From positions 4,340,001 to 4,404,000 of the forward strand of contig JALGAS010000005.1 in assembly GCA_023078685.1 (NCBI GenBank): a stretch of 64,000 bases of DNA, given 5' to 3'. The number at the start of each line of letters is the position of its first letter. Within the stretch, counting starts at the first letter, position 1. Both the position numbers and the translations under genes were made by a program. Positions 23,961-36,600 of this stretch are shown in pieces. Under the pieces are notes generated by a model. It made no database searches and was not told where the DNA came from. It saw only the letters and a program-made list of their open reading frames with translations. Source of the stretch: Neopestalotiopsis rosae (taxonomy: Eukaryota; Ascomycota; Sordariomycetes; Amphisphaeriales; Sporocadaceae).

Positions 23961-25991
23961 ATGCCGTCGACAATATTATACTTAGTCGCGTCGCTGGTCG
24001 CATACCAAGTATACCGATATGTATCTGGATTACGGCAGAATATTGCCAAGGCCAAGGCGACTGGCCTGCCATACTATGTCGTTCGTAAGTTGACAACGAG
24101 CAGATTTCTGCGCAGACATGACGATTGTGCCGAGCTGATCTATGTCTAGCCATGAGCCCAATGAACCAACTTGGTCAACTCGTTTTACCCGTGGTGCTTG
24201 GTTTATGGAAGATGCTTCCGCGCAAATACTGGGAGGATATCCTGCCGTGAGTATATCGCAGCGCCACTTGCAGTTACAGCCAATGAGGGAGCGGCCTGCT
24301 GACAAGAAATTCTGCATAGTGTCATGACACCCGACTGGCAATATGTCTACCGTTTCGAAGTGTTTGCGAAGTTGGGCGAAAACTTTGTCGTCGCCTCGCC
24401 TGGGGAAGTGTGCCTGTATACCGCCAGTGCCGAAGCGATCCACCAAATCACGTCGAAGAGAGAAGCCTTCCCGAAGCCGACTGAAATCTACAAGATGCTG
24501 GATCTATACGGAAGGAACGTAGTCACTACCGAGGGAGCGGAATGGCGAGCACACCGAAAAGTGACCTCGACATCTTTCAACGAGAAGAACGCCGCTCTGG
24601 TGTTTCACGAGACTGTTGCGCAAACATATGGACTATTGAAGCAATGGCTCGGCCCAGATGGCAAGGGTGGCAAGACCATCAAGACTGTCGAGGACGACAC
24701 AATGACGCTCATGCTGCACATTATTGGTTATGCCGGGTTTGGACTTCGATTTCTATGGGGCGATCAGACCATGAGCCCAGACATTGATCCCAAGCTCGCC
24801 AAGTTCTCATCGCTCGAAGCTCCTACTGGCCATAACTTGAACTTCAAGGATTCGCTTGCTGGAGTCTTGCACGGCATCATTTGGCTGATTCTGTTGCCCA
24901 GATGGCTGATGCGGTTGTTGCCATTCCAGAGTCCCAAATCGGCACTCACCTCGGAGAACGACCTTGTCAAGTATTTTAGACGATTCGTTCAGGATAAGAT
25001 CCAAGACACGAAGGAGGGCAAAAAGGATGAGGGCATGAATATCATGGGCATGCTGGTTCGCACCAGTTACGGCGATGAGTCCAAGGATACAAAGATGGCC
25101 CGTCTCACCGACGATGAAATCATTGGAAATGCTTTTGTCATGATGGTCGCAGGGCATGAAACAACGGCAAATGCGACCCACTTCACCCTTTTGCAGCTGG
25201 CCGCGAACCCGGAAGTGCAACGGCAAGTGCAGCAGGATGTCGACAGCATCTTTGGAGATTCGGATTCAAAGACATGGGACTATGACCAGTGCGTCAACCC
25301 GCTCATGGCATCCAATGTCGCTGCTTGCATGAACGAGACTCTGCGGGTCATGCCTCCAGGTGTTGAGATCCCCAAGAGGGTGTCACCTGGCCAAGACCAG
25401 GTGCTCTTGGTGGACGGAGAGAAGCATGTCTTGCCGGGAGGCATGCGCATCGGTCTCCTTGCCGTTGGCGCGCAGCACAACCCCCGATACTGGCCTAGCA
25501 AACCAAGCAAGATCAACGGTGACGAGAATGATGTCCTCGACTGGGTGCCTGAGAGATGGTTCCGCAAGCAGGATGATGGTCACAACACGGAAGTTGAGGG
25601 TGCCGATAACGAGGACTTTGGTGGATTTGCTGGCCCCGATACCAGTGTGGAGATCTTCCGGCCGGTGCGCGGCAGCTATATCCCCTTCTCGGACGGAGCG
25701 CGATCTTGTCTAGGCAGACGAATTGCGCAGGTTGAGATGGTGGCAGCATTGAGTACCATTTTTCAAAAGTACAGCATCGAGCTGGCTGTAGATGAATGGG
25801 CCAGCGACGCAGAGGTGGACAAGATGAGCAAGGAGCAAAAGAGAGAACTCTACGCAAAGGCGCAGATCAAGGCTCGCGAAACTATGAGAAGCGCCACGAG
25901 TATGATCACGCTCAAACTTCATGGAAATAAGTTTGTGCCGATTAGAATGGTGCCGCGGGGCGAGGAGAGATTTGTTAGCTGGATCGAGTAA
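23961..25991 (+). CDS. Cytochrome P450 monooxygenase, microsomal, CYP4-like
   Basis: Haem-thiolate monooxygenase of the ER. Exons are 23961-24084, 24150-24246 and 24320-25991; phases match at both joints. The product is about 630 residues, longer than the usual 500-550. An N-terminal anchor is visible (MPSTILYLVASLVAYQVY). The I-helix has AGHETTAN at about 351, the K-helix ETLR (NETLRVMPPG), and the PERW segment VPERWF. The haem loop is FSDGARSCLGRR with ligand Cys near residue 537. About 30 acidic/Gly-rich residues separate the PERW motif from the haem loop, which is unusual. A second excess lies near the C-terminus (EQKRELYAKAQIKARE). The substrate is unknown. No oxidase partner, terpene or polyketide gene is nearby, so a detoxification or fatty-acid role is as likely as biosynthesis. 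Confidence 0.92.
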
Positions 25992-27070
25992 TGAGCATTA
26001 TGTTATAGCATGCCTATACAATACATATAATAGATAGCCAAGTTGCAAAGCATTTAAGATATATATTAATCTATTAACCAATATGCGTGATCTTGCGACA
26101 TGCAGTCTAGAGTATTTGGCCATGCGTGGCTTGTGTGCCTTGCGTCAAAAAGGTATCATCGCTCTCGCTCTCGTCTTACACGAGTCAGGTCGACCCAGTC
26201 AACAGGTTCATTACGTAGGTGAAAACAGACCACCCATAGCCAGTAGATTGACTTGAACGCTTTTCGCTGCTTGGAGGAAATGATCGCCAGAGCCAAAGTC
26301 ATTAGTCTAGTTTCTACTGCCCTACGGTAGTCGAATATTCGATTACCTATCGCCTGCTATGTATGTACGCTTGCAATGTAGTGTACAGCTCATTGATGCT
26401 TGTTCATCAGTGGTGTTGTCAATTGTCGCAAACTGGAGATCCATCTGCGCCCACTGGCCCCCAGCCCCCCGAATTTATTTTTGACGTTCTGGGGGGGGGT
26501 AATGGCCAAACCCAAGAGGGAGGATCCACCCGCTGTCACCTCACTCATCACAGAACCTCTAGAGTACAGTACGAAGTCCCCTACCCTCCCCTTCAGGTGC
26601 CGAGCAGGGTGAGAGAAACAGGTAGAGCTCCAGTCCATCAGCCCAATTGTAAGCTTGGAAGCTTTCCCCGTCCGTGTTGTTTCCCATAATCCCCCCGCGA
26701 CACCCCCCGGCTCCTCGACCAAAACAATAGAAAGGCACAAACACGCTTGCGAAAAAGATAAACAACCATCATCCCTCTTCCCTCGCTCACTATTATTATT
26801 GTTACTACTATTACCACCAGCTACATACTATTGCACCAAGCCATCTCTTTAAGCTAGCACTTTGGCACTGCACCACCACCCCGACGCGCCCCTCCTCCCC
26901 CATCTTAGCATCATTCTCGATAAAAGCATCTATCAATCGATAACAAACATCACGGACCATCCGTGACTATATCCCTTCGCAAAGTATATCAATCTGGTCG
27001 CATTAGTGACGCGATCAAATTGGTATCAGTCTCGAATCAATACACTCTATCAATATAAACAACTATCAAC
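25992..27070. other. Intergenic upstream of SAP-like membrane protein gene
   Basis: About 1.08 kb. It contains a run of about ten G near 26490 and a CT-rich leader close to the ATG at 27071 (26770-26910), as in fungal promoters. No gene was seen. Confidence 0.5.
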
Positions 27071-28521
27071 ATGTCTGGCGCAAATAGCTGGCTGCAACGG
27101 CAGCGAAAGGGAGATTTGGCCGAGTTGGCGCAACACACTGGCCTGAAGAAGTAAGTCACTGCCATGTCTTACTGGATGTCCTCATGACGCCATGTACATT
27201 TCCCGTCGCGCCGCTGGATCGCATCGCTGCCACGGCTTTCAGTCGCGGGACTGTGCCTTTAAGATGGTGGTTGTGGTTATTGCAGTGGGTCGAGCGAGTC
27301 GCAGCGGTGCGCGCGTGTTAGCAAGATGCATCGAGTAATGCAAACAAAAGCTCTATGCAAAACACCAGGGCTAACATGACGCGACCAACAGCTTCGAAGC
27401 CTTCAAGAAGCCCGAGCTCGAGCTTGCTCTTGATGAGTACCTCGCCGAGAACTCGACGACATTCTCGTCGGACCCAAAGCTCGCTCCCTACTACTCGAGT
27501 CGCGCCAGGACAATCGGCTCCCCGCTGAAGAGAGGTTCCATCGCCTCTGACGGCACCGAGGAGAAGGTCAAAGTCCCCAGGCGTCGCACTATCAAAGCTG
27601 TCGAGGATGCTCCCACCTTACCCCCGGCTCTGGCTAATGCCATAGCTGTCGCTCCCGAGTATGTTAAGGAACCTCCACCATCCGCGACGGCGCATAGCTC
27701 TCGCCATGCACAGCTCGAGAATGACGCGTTTGCTAACACCTTGTGCTTGTAGGCCCGTGTCTGAATCTGAACCTGTCTCTGAAGAGGAGCCAGCCACCAG
27801 CACCGCTGTCGCCACTACCACTGGCATCTCCAACGCCCTTGTCCAGACTCCTGGGCGCGCGCTTTCTCTCGCCAGCCGCATCCCGCTACCCGCGACTCCT
27901 GCTGACATTGCAGAGGCTGTCGACCGCCACACTGTTGCTCTGCGAAACAGCGCCAGCTCCATCTACAAGGAGTCGGGTATCACCGAGGTCACTCACGCGA
28001 CCAGGGAAAGTCTCTCCACTGTCAACTCCATCCTGGGCATAGTCTCGCTGTTCGAGCTCTACTTCTTGCGCCCCGAGGTCCTGCCTGATCGCTATGCATT
28101 CACCATCCCAGCAATCCACTTCCTGGGCACAAACGACTTCCCCGTTCACGTCGCCGACTTGTTCCTGCTGCTCACCTCTTCCTTCTGGTCGCCCACGCTC
28201 ACCTGGTTGTTCACCAGCACCATTCTACCCACTCTGGCAGGCTACTTCTTCAACCTCTCGGCAGCAAACCAGCCAACCCGTCGCACTACTCGAAACACTC
28301 AACCCAGCCCCGACTATGTTGTGGATCCTCTGACCTTCAGCATCGTCAAGGCCCTGATCTCGTTCGTTGTCTACGGGCAGGGCGTCACCTTTGGTGGCTG
28401 GCTCAGTGAGGAGTCTATTGCGCGAATCAACGGCTCCGTCTATGGTGGCTACAAGGGTGTTCTGACCGGTACTGCCATTACTGCGCTGATCAGCATCTAC
28501 GATGCCGTGCTGAAGAAGTAA
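27071..28521 (+). CDS. Membrane protein with N-terminal SAP/HeH-like motif, candidate nuclear-envelope protein
   Basis: Exons are 27071-27150, 27392-27658 and 27753-28521, all GT-AG with matching phases, giving 371 residues. Residues about 6-46 (WLQRQRKGDLAELAQHTG, then KPELELALDEYL) fit the helix-extended-helix SAP/HeH pattern, a DNA-binding motif also found at the N-terminus of inner nuclear membrane proteins. A basic Ser/Arg segment follows (SPLKRGS, VPRRRTIK), resembling a nuclear localisation signal, then an acidic Ser/Glu stretch. Hydrophobic segments lie near 205-225, 244-283, 303-325 and 345-370 (for example ISFVVYGQGVTFGGWL), and the protein ends ISIYDAVLKK. The family is a conserved fungal hypothetical. 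The nuclear-envelope role is inference from domain order. Confidence 0.78.
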
Positions 28522-31162
28522 AGCATGACTAGAGATTCAAAGGGTGCTCTAGATGAAGGCTTTTGGGCCATGCCCAGCTCTTGCACATATTGACCCACTA
28601 CACCCAATGGGCGATCCTTGGACCTCGCATTCCAAGTTGCCATCATATACTCTTTTCTTTCGAAGCTGGCGTTCGATGGTGTTTTCGGCGTTGTTTGAAC
28701 TTTTTCGATTTTTCGCCTGATACCTGCCTCTTCATTTTCGGCGCTTCTTGCTACTGGTCCTTGACCTAGAGCTTTACTTGTGCTTGTCGCATTGGCGGGC
28801 CACTTTTTATCACGGAACATTCGGGGATTTTGGTTTTGAGATGGATTGAAAGACTGTCGTGTTGGAATATACATGAAATGACTGGGAATAGCATGTGCTT
28901 TCTCAAGCATGATTTCCCAGCCATGGAGTAGTATAGCAGTGAGACTTGGGGAGTTGAGGGTGGGAAAATGGGGTTAGCCAGCTTCGAAATACCGAGCTGC
29001 GTGTAAAGGTCTCTTTTGGCCATGTGAGAAAGTAGTCATTGTCCTCAGCGTTCTTGAAATCGCGATCAGCATGGTCTCGATGCATACGATGGATCAAACA
29101 GGGGTGGATTTCGTGATTGAATATATTCTGGTTTCCACTGTCGACTTTGTATCGTCTCTCAGTTTGAAGTCTTGAATGCTTGTAATTGCTTCTCATGCAT
29201 ACAACGGAGTTCGCCCTGGGATATTGACAAGCGCAATCTGAGCACACCGGGAAGTGACTCCTTCCAAGGGTAATGCTCCAGTCCGAGAAATTTATAGTGG
29301 AATGACCAATCATAACCATGATCTTCTTGGCGTTTATTTGTCTACCATACGAGTGTCGATGCGCCGGCCAAGCTACGGTTTCTCACGACTTGGTGGAGTA
29401 CAGTAACACCGTCGCTGTCGAACAATCCAAAGAGAATAATGGATTATGAGTCGCATTAGACTGAGTTGAGCAAAGCCATGCCTGTCTATAGCTACTCGCA
29501 GTTTACCTCTGCCTCCATACTGGCGCCTCCTCTTCGTTGTAGTCGGTTTCTATCGCCATTCCAGTGGTAGGATGCGGCTTCAGTATACCTCTGCAATTTG
29601 CAGAAGTCGTTCCCTATGAGACTTCACATCCATAGGATAAGGTTAGCAGACAATCGTATCCGCGGCTTCTAGATGCTACCCAATATACGTTACTCATGCT
29701 GAAGACATGTTCATAATTAATCCTGAGCCTCAATCACATACGAAGACGATTGACATACGGAAAGTTGCGATGGACAAAGGTTCGGACCACGGTGCTTTGC
29801 TCCCGGACTATCGCACACGGGTTGGACGACAGAGGCAACGAACAGAGTCTGTCAGAAATATCTCCTTCATGAGGGTTAAAATTGCAGTGAAAGTCCAAAG
29901 GTAATAATAAATTAATGCACCTACCTTGTCACTTTCTCGCCCATCCTACCCTAATGCAGCTTATGGCTATTGCTTCTGGACCAAGCATCTGCATGTGACC
30001 ACACAATCTAAGCGAGCCACTGAGGAACCTTTGACTCTCAGCTGCTGAAAGTATTCTCATATGTAGAAAGTGGGTGTATACGCCCTTTGGTTGTGCTGAG
30101 TTTCCTCGTGGGGATCATTTTATGGTACGATTGCCGTTCTCGGTGAGGGGATGACAACTGCAGTGCGTTTCGGCTATCTTACTTGGTGTATTGTACCTGC
30201 AAGGCTATTCATCCGAGTGAGTCACTCCCTTGGAAGACATTTATGTGTACAAAATGATAATGGGGGGGGCAAGGCTGAACTATTCGTATCACATGATGAC
30301 AAGCGTATTGGATTTGCGTGATTCGGGTGTCGTATGCTACCACTCATTGGGTCTGCAATTGGGTATTGCGCCAACATTACCTCATTATGAGATTAGATGA
30401 GCCATCGGACAGGCCTATGACGCAACTTCAGGCTTCCCGAAAACGAACGAGTCTTCATGGTAGTAGTACTAAAAGTAACGTACAAAGCACCAAAGTAGCA
30501 TTTTTTGTTTTCACATTGGTCAGATTTGAGGTCTTCAAGCTCATATTATGTCAGATTTTTGTTCTTCATTTCCTGTCTGTCTTTCTAAAGCTCAACAAAA
30601 AGCGGAAAAAAGGCTATTTGAAGTCTAGCATATGTTCACCTTTTGTGGTGCGATCTTCGCCCATATATACACATACAACGAACAAACAGAATCTCTAAAA
30701 TGAGTGCTCAAAACGCCGTCGCTCCTTCTTTGGTCATCCTGACACTCCTTTACCGATGATTTAACCCATCAATGATCAACATGTCTTCTGACGCCATGTC
30801 GAATTCTGTCGATGGTTTCTGACTCAATTATATCGTTGGCAAGAGTTGGATGCCTTATGCCCCTGGGAAAATGAGAATTCGAGCCAGCCACTATATAAAC
30901 GCCGTTGCTTCCGTGAGAAGGAAGGAAAAAATGTTGTGCCAGAGTACGTTGCCAGTACTCGGTGCCGAGGAAATGATGGTTGGTGAATATGTACATCCAA
31001 GGATTATTCATTCGAGGCCGAATAGTCCCTTCAGGTTTGGTTTGATTTCCGAGTACTGCCATGGCCGCTGTCTCGGGTGTTTGTTTTTTGTGGGATCTTG
31101 CTCTATCCATGATTGAGCAAAGGAAAGATCTTTTGGCGAAGGAAAGAGCTCAGAGACACCCT
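28522..31162. other. Intergenic, no gene recognised
   Basis: About 2.64 kb between two 3' ends (the SAP-like gene and the DUF3405 gene converge). It contains only short unsupported frames and a run of G near 30264-30271. For a convergent gap it is long, so a non-coding transcript or lost gene is possible, but nothing specific is visible. Confidence 0.45.
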
Positions 31163-33605
31163 CTAGCTATCCCACTCGGCTGGGTTTTCCCACTTGATAG
31201 GATGTACCAGCATGCTGCGCAAGCAGAGTCTTCCAGAGCTCTCTTGGTTGGCCTCTTCAGCGCGTCCGCCTCTAATGGAGCCCTCGTTTGCGCGGCCACC
31301 GTTGTCGCCTCGCCCGTCGTATTGTGCATAGCCGAGCCATCTGCGCCACAAGAGTCCTGCAAACTCGCTGTTGTAATACCACGTTGTTCCCTTGTGGTTA
31401 TGCTCATTGGTGATGTCAAAGGGGCTGCCGTGGCCGCCAGAAGTGTGGTCGCGACCACCGTTGAAGTTCTCTTCGATGGCTTCAACCGGCCACGCACGAT
31501 CGAGATACACAGGGTGGGGAGCATAAACAGCCTTGAGTCCATGGTGGAGTGCCATGGAGGGAGGGAACATTTCGCTGAACATGCTGTGGTGTAGACGCCA
31601 TGTTTCCTCATGCATAACACTAAGCAAGCGTCGCGACAACCGGGAAGCAGTGACAATGGCGCAACGCCGCGGAGGTTGCTGGGCCTTTTGATTGTAGCCG
31701 CTTGCATCGCTAGCAAAAACCCATCCAGATTCGGCGGTATCGAAGAGAGGGTTGAGCGTGATGAGATCTGCTTCTTCACCAACACCACATTGGCTCATGT
31801 CGCTGCCCGTGGAACAGGTAGATGGCATGAATCCTTCCTCTCCGTTCTGCAAATTTGTCTTTCCGGCGAAGATCACGGGTCCCAAAACACCACGGCGACC
31901 TGCTTGACGAGTCTCGTAATCAACGATCTCGGTGAAGTTGTCCCATGTTCCGTGAAGGTCGGGGATATAGTATTTGCTCGCACGCTCCCACATGCCAATA
32001 CGGCTCTGCTTTGCACCCCACTTACCGAGCTTATCAAAGAGCTCGTAGTAGGAACCAACCCAGCGCATATCCATTTCCCAGTTCCAGAAGTGTGCGTACT
32101 CCGGGTGCATGTTGGCAAAATGTTGAAGAGGCATGTGGGCACTGCGGTAAACGCCGTGAATGTCGCCGTTACTGGGGTTCTCAAATGCGTCCCCAAAGTT
32201 GCCAGGATAGTAAAGCTTCATCTGAGGCTCTGACCAAAGAGTACACAGGCCATGGAACTCCTTGGGAACGCTGGCGTCGAGCACTTTTTGAGCTGTCTCG
32301 GGATCTGCCCAGATGGGCAGGTCAGGTTCACGAACGTGTAGCAGGAAGTGTACATCGTATTCGCCGCCAGATCGCAAGTTCAGCTCGGTAATCATGGCAC
32401 GGAAATTGAGCAGGGCGTGAGCAGTCCACTTGAAGCCGACATATGTGCGAATGACAACTGCAGTGCGATCAATCTTCTTGAGGCCTTTGCTTGCATCCTC
32501 GGCATCAAGAGTTTCGTTCCCTGTGTTGAAGCGTTGCTCGTTGGATTGGAAGCAGCGTTCCTGAGCACCAGCCCAATCCATGCCGTCCCAGTCGATCTGT
32601 CCGCTCTTCTCCCAGATCGTGCGGCTTCCCTCGTTTTCAGTATCGGTACCTTCTCCTGTACCGCCTTGCTGAACAGAGTATCCAAGACCATATGCACCAT
32701 ACCGACCGAAGCGATCAAAGCAAACATCCTCGCGAATTCCGAACAAATCGTATGATCCAATGGCTGGCTTGGCTTGGCCCTGAGGAACACCGTCATAGGC
32801 GTAGACATCGGGGGCGGGAATTGTCTTATCCTCGTCGAGATAGCATTTGTTGACCTTGTGGTAGGTGTTCTTGTACTCGCTAGAATCGTACTTTGGGTGA
32901 GGGCTGTATGGCGTAGGGGTCGGGAGAACTGTGTGATGCACAGAAGATACTGAAACTGTAGGCAGCGTAGCGTCTGCTGGCACTGGATACTCGGGCTTGT
33001 ACTCTGAGAATGAGACCAGTGATCGCAGACCGTTGAAGTATCCGTCCAGGCTGAAAATTGTTAGTCCGTACTCACTATGGCTTTGGTTTTGCAACTTACT
33101 GCTCATAGTCCAGCCAGTGAGGTCCATTGGGCTTGGTCTTCCCCTTGCCCTTGCCCTTTGGCTTCTGCTTAGAATCGTCGGAGATCTTGGGACGATCCTC
33201 TGACTCGTCCTTTGCCTCACCCTCCGAATCTTCCTTGTCGGTCTTTAGTTGATCCTCCTCAGAGCTCTCTTTGCTCGATTGCTCGGACTTCTCCTTTGTG
33301 TCCACGATCTGTAGAGTCTCGTCACCATTGTCTTGACTAGACTGCTTCACTAACTGATCAACGGTGTCTTCGAGACTGTGTGGGAGCTTGTCTTGCGGCA
33401 CATCAATCGTGCTCATCTGCACAAGATCCAAGACATTTCGGCTGTGGTAACTGTGGTTGTAGAAGGCTAAAGAGAGTACGACGACCACCACAACGGTCCA
33501 TATTACCACTCTTCTATACAAGCAGTGCCCTAGCAGGGTCCTGACCCTAAGCTTTGGTTGTGGTTTTGTTGAGATGGGCAAGAAGAGCTCCCCCTTTCGT
33601 CCCAT
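31163..33605 (-). CDS. DUF3405 family type II membrane protein
   Basis: Exon 1 is 33605-33100 and exon 2 is 33050-31163, joined in phase (DYEH-LDGYFNGL), giving 797 residues. A short basic cytoplasmic tail precedes one hydrophobic anchor at about 33-49 (VVIWTVVVVVVLSLAFY), the topology of Golgi or ER lumenal enzymes. A charged, low-complexity stalk follows (KEKSEQSSKESSEEDQ, then KGKGKGKTKPNG). The C-terminal ~550 residues form the fungal DUF3405 domain, with VVIRTYVGFKWTAHALLNFR, HFWNWEMDMRWVGSYYELFD, and NEHNHKGTTWYYNSEFAG, ending LVHPIKWENP. The WEMDMR acidic motif and topology suggest a glycosyltransferase-like enzyme, but the biochemistry is not established. Family membership is secure. 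Confidence 0.93.
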
Positions 33606-36600
33606 GGTGTCGGATTGTGGGCCGAGCCTCGTTCAATAGAGCTAGATATAGTGTTCGAGGATGTTGAGTAGCTGTGATGTGCCCAGTTGTATTTGTAGTC
33701 AAGCTGGTTCGAGGACTACAAAGGCGAGCCGTGAAGAATAATTAGATGTTCGCGGCTGCAGAAATCATCTGAAGTTTATGCAGTTATTGTCGTGCTTGTG
33801 GAAGCAAGGCTATGCAGGCTGCAATGAACTTTGCAGTTTTGCGCGTGCCAAGACAAATAGAAATGGCTATGCGAATCTCTCAGGCCTATGTCGAGATTTG
33901 GAGTACAGGCAGTGTGGCACCGACTGCAGGCGTTCAACCGAGATGATCAGATCAGAAGAATCCGACAAAATAGTCGGAGAAAATGAATCTGGTAAGAGAG
34001 TGTACAAAAAAAACAAGAAAAGATGAGCAGATGGAGCGTAACGCAAAAAATCGCTGGCGATTGTGTTTGTCAAAACCAGATTGACTGAAGAGAGGGAAAG
34101 AGCTCCTTCGTTGGCTGATAGTCGAAGAAGGAGGGACGATGGTGTGTGTAAGTCTCGGTTGTGCTTCTTTCTTGTTCAACACGGAAAAGAACAAGATAAG
34201 GCAAATCAAATCGCTAACACCAACAACAGAATCGGGGTCCAATAAACATGCGGATTGACAGAAAGAGGTCGAGGTCCTTGGTTGTGCACAGCACCGGTTG
34301 ATGTATGGTACAGATGGTCGTCGAAGGTAGAGAGACAAGACCAGAGATTCGAATGGCCAGGCAAAACCGGAAACCGAGCGAGTGTGGGTTTACATCTGAT
34401 GTTCCCAAACGGACGGCGGAACGCTTTGCCTTTCTATTCTTATTCCTCCGCCATAAGGTCTGAGAGTGTCTGTAGGTATCTATGTATGTACCGGCGCCGG
34501 TGTGCGGGATGGGCAGAATAGTCAATAGGGAGAGAGGTACCTTGGTTACGGGACGGATGGAGTCAGGTCGTGTGCAGGGACTGGGGATCGGACTGAATCA
34601 TAGATAGATACTATTGTATGGGTGGGAGAGTATATACATGGGGATGTACATTACGCAGCTACATAGTTTCAGAAGACTAGTCCGCCGGAGAGAAATGTAC
34701 ATGTTGTACATACATTACATGCACACGCACTGAAATGACGAGCTGGGCAGAAATACGGGGACCATACTTTTTGATCAACTTCTGGACCCTGGAATGGTTC
34801 AATGTTCTCTGCCCTCGCGATTTGGGAAGGATACTGGGATAAGGAGAGTAAAAAATGCTACCTTAACACACTACTGTGTACACTAGAAAGGGCACCGGGG
34901 GCAAGGGCACTTGTGCTAAGTTTGATCTTTTTTTTCTAGGTGGAAAGACCGTTTCTTGCCTCTGACCTTGCCTGCTGGCTTGCCTACAGTCTGTACTGGG
35001 CTGCACTGCATCTGCATTCTGCAACTCTGGTCATTGACCCGATCAAGCAGCTCCCCGGTCGTTATCAATGCGTTACACCTTATTGAGATGTGTCGTTGAT
35101 GTTCTGTTGGATCGAAAGCACCAGCCAAGGAAAACGTGCTTGCGCGTCTGGTGGCATTCTTTTCTTGAAGCTGAAGTGGACCGAATTCGACAGGCAAGAC
35201 AGACAGGGCGGCGCGAGCCTATGAAAGCACGTTCAAGGTTGTATATCTGTCGTAATAGTCGTGGGCTGCGTGGGGTGTCTGCTGAACGCGCTTCTTTGGT
35301 GGTGGACCTCACCCCGGCTTGGCACCCTACCTTGCTGTAGGCGTCGTCACCTACTGCCTTTGGGGGTCTAGATCCGCCACGGCCGCCTACCAAAATATCC
35401 TCCAGCTGTCTACTTGGCACGCCCTAAACCAGGTCTGGAGCACCCAGTGCTTGGTTTCGACTGTGGCAATGGGACGCTTGAAACGAAAGAGCAACTGACG
35501 ACGTTACCTGACGATTTCTAAAATTCTAGTCTCGCTTATTGATTCTCTCAGGACCAGTCAATCAGTCCATTTTGCCAATTTCTTTACTGCTTCATCATCA
35601 AATCTTCACTTTCCTGCTCATCAACTCCACACATGGCCGGACATCTAGCTACGGCAGTCGAGAGCCTGTAATTTGCGGGAGAGGCTGGAAGTTGTCGACT
35701 TTTAGGTGCTGATCTTACATAACCATCGCGCCGAGACAAAATCTTCACGTTGAAAAGACTATTTTGTACGACCACCCACTCCAAACCAACAAGCTACGTG
35801 CATGTCTGCAACTGTCGATCGATTTCGATATGTGCCAATATGCCAGCGTTTCTGTGACCCGCCAGCGGGCGCTGCTGACTCGAATATCGTCTCAGCCAAC
35901 AACGGCTCATCCAGTTGAGCCTCCACGGCGCCAAGCAATGATCCGCAGGGGATATGCCCATGGCCCTGTCGATGTCACTGTACGGAACTACGTCCGACCC
36001 TTACCAAATTCTACTGTTCGAAAACCATCCCACAAATCAATCACGAACCGTTGAATAGCTGCCTCTCGCCCACTGGCTACACTCTACAGGGCTGCTGCTG
36101 CACTGCCAGGGCATAATAGAAAGATCGACAACCCCCTACAGATCGCCGCTCGGCGCTCTGACTGCACTCTGCTCCAGTGCTCCAGTAGTCACCCCATTCC
36201 CCCCTTCACAAGAAAATCACCGCGTGCTGGCGGCAGTCAGTAGCGCCGGGGTTGCTTTAGCGAGCGATACGCTAGATGAGCTAACCCCCTGAAAACCCGC
36301 TGACGGAAAGAGAAAAGGAAGAAAAAAGCGGGCAGCACAAATCTGAAACACTCATACCCAATGGCCTTGTTCACTCTTGCTTCCATTACAATTTCCTTCT
36401 CATCGCAATTTCTAGGATGGTGCACACTTCTATTCCCGTGCCAAGAACAGCACCAGACTAGATGACGATCTCCTAGTAGAACAAAGGTAAAGTAACTCAA
36501 AGCCGTATTCCAAGATCTGAAGCGTAGCTGCGCGCCTGCTGGGACATGGTTTTCAGAACATCAAGACCATGCATGCAGCCGACGTTGCATTGCCTCTAGC

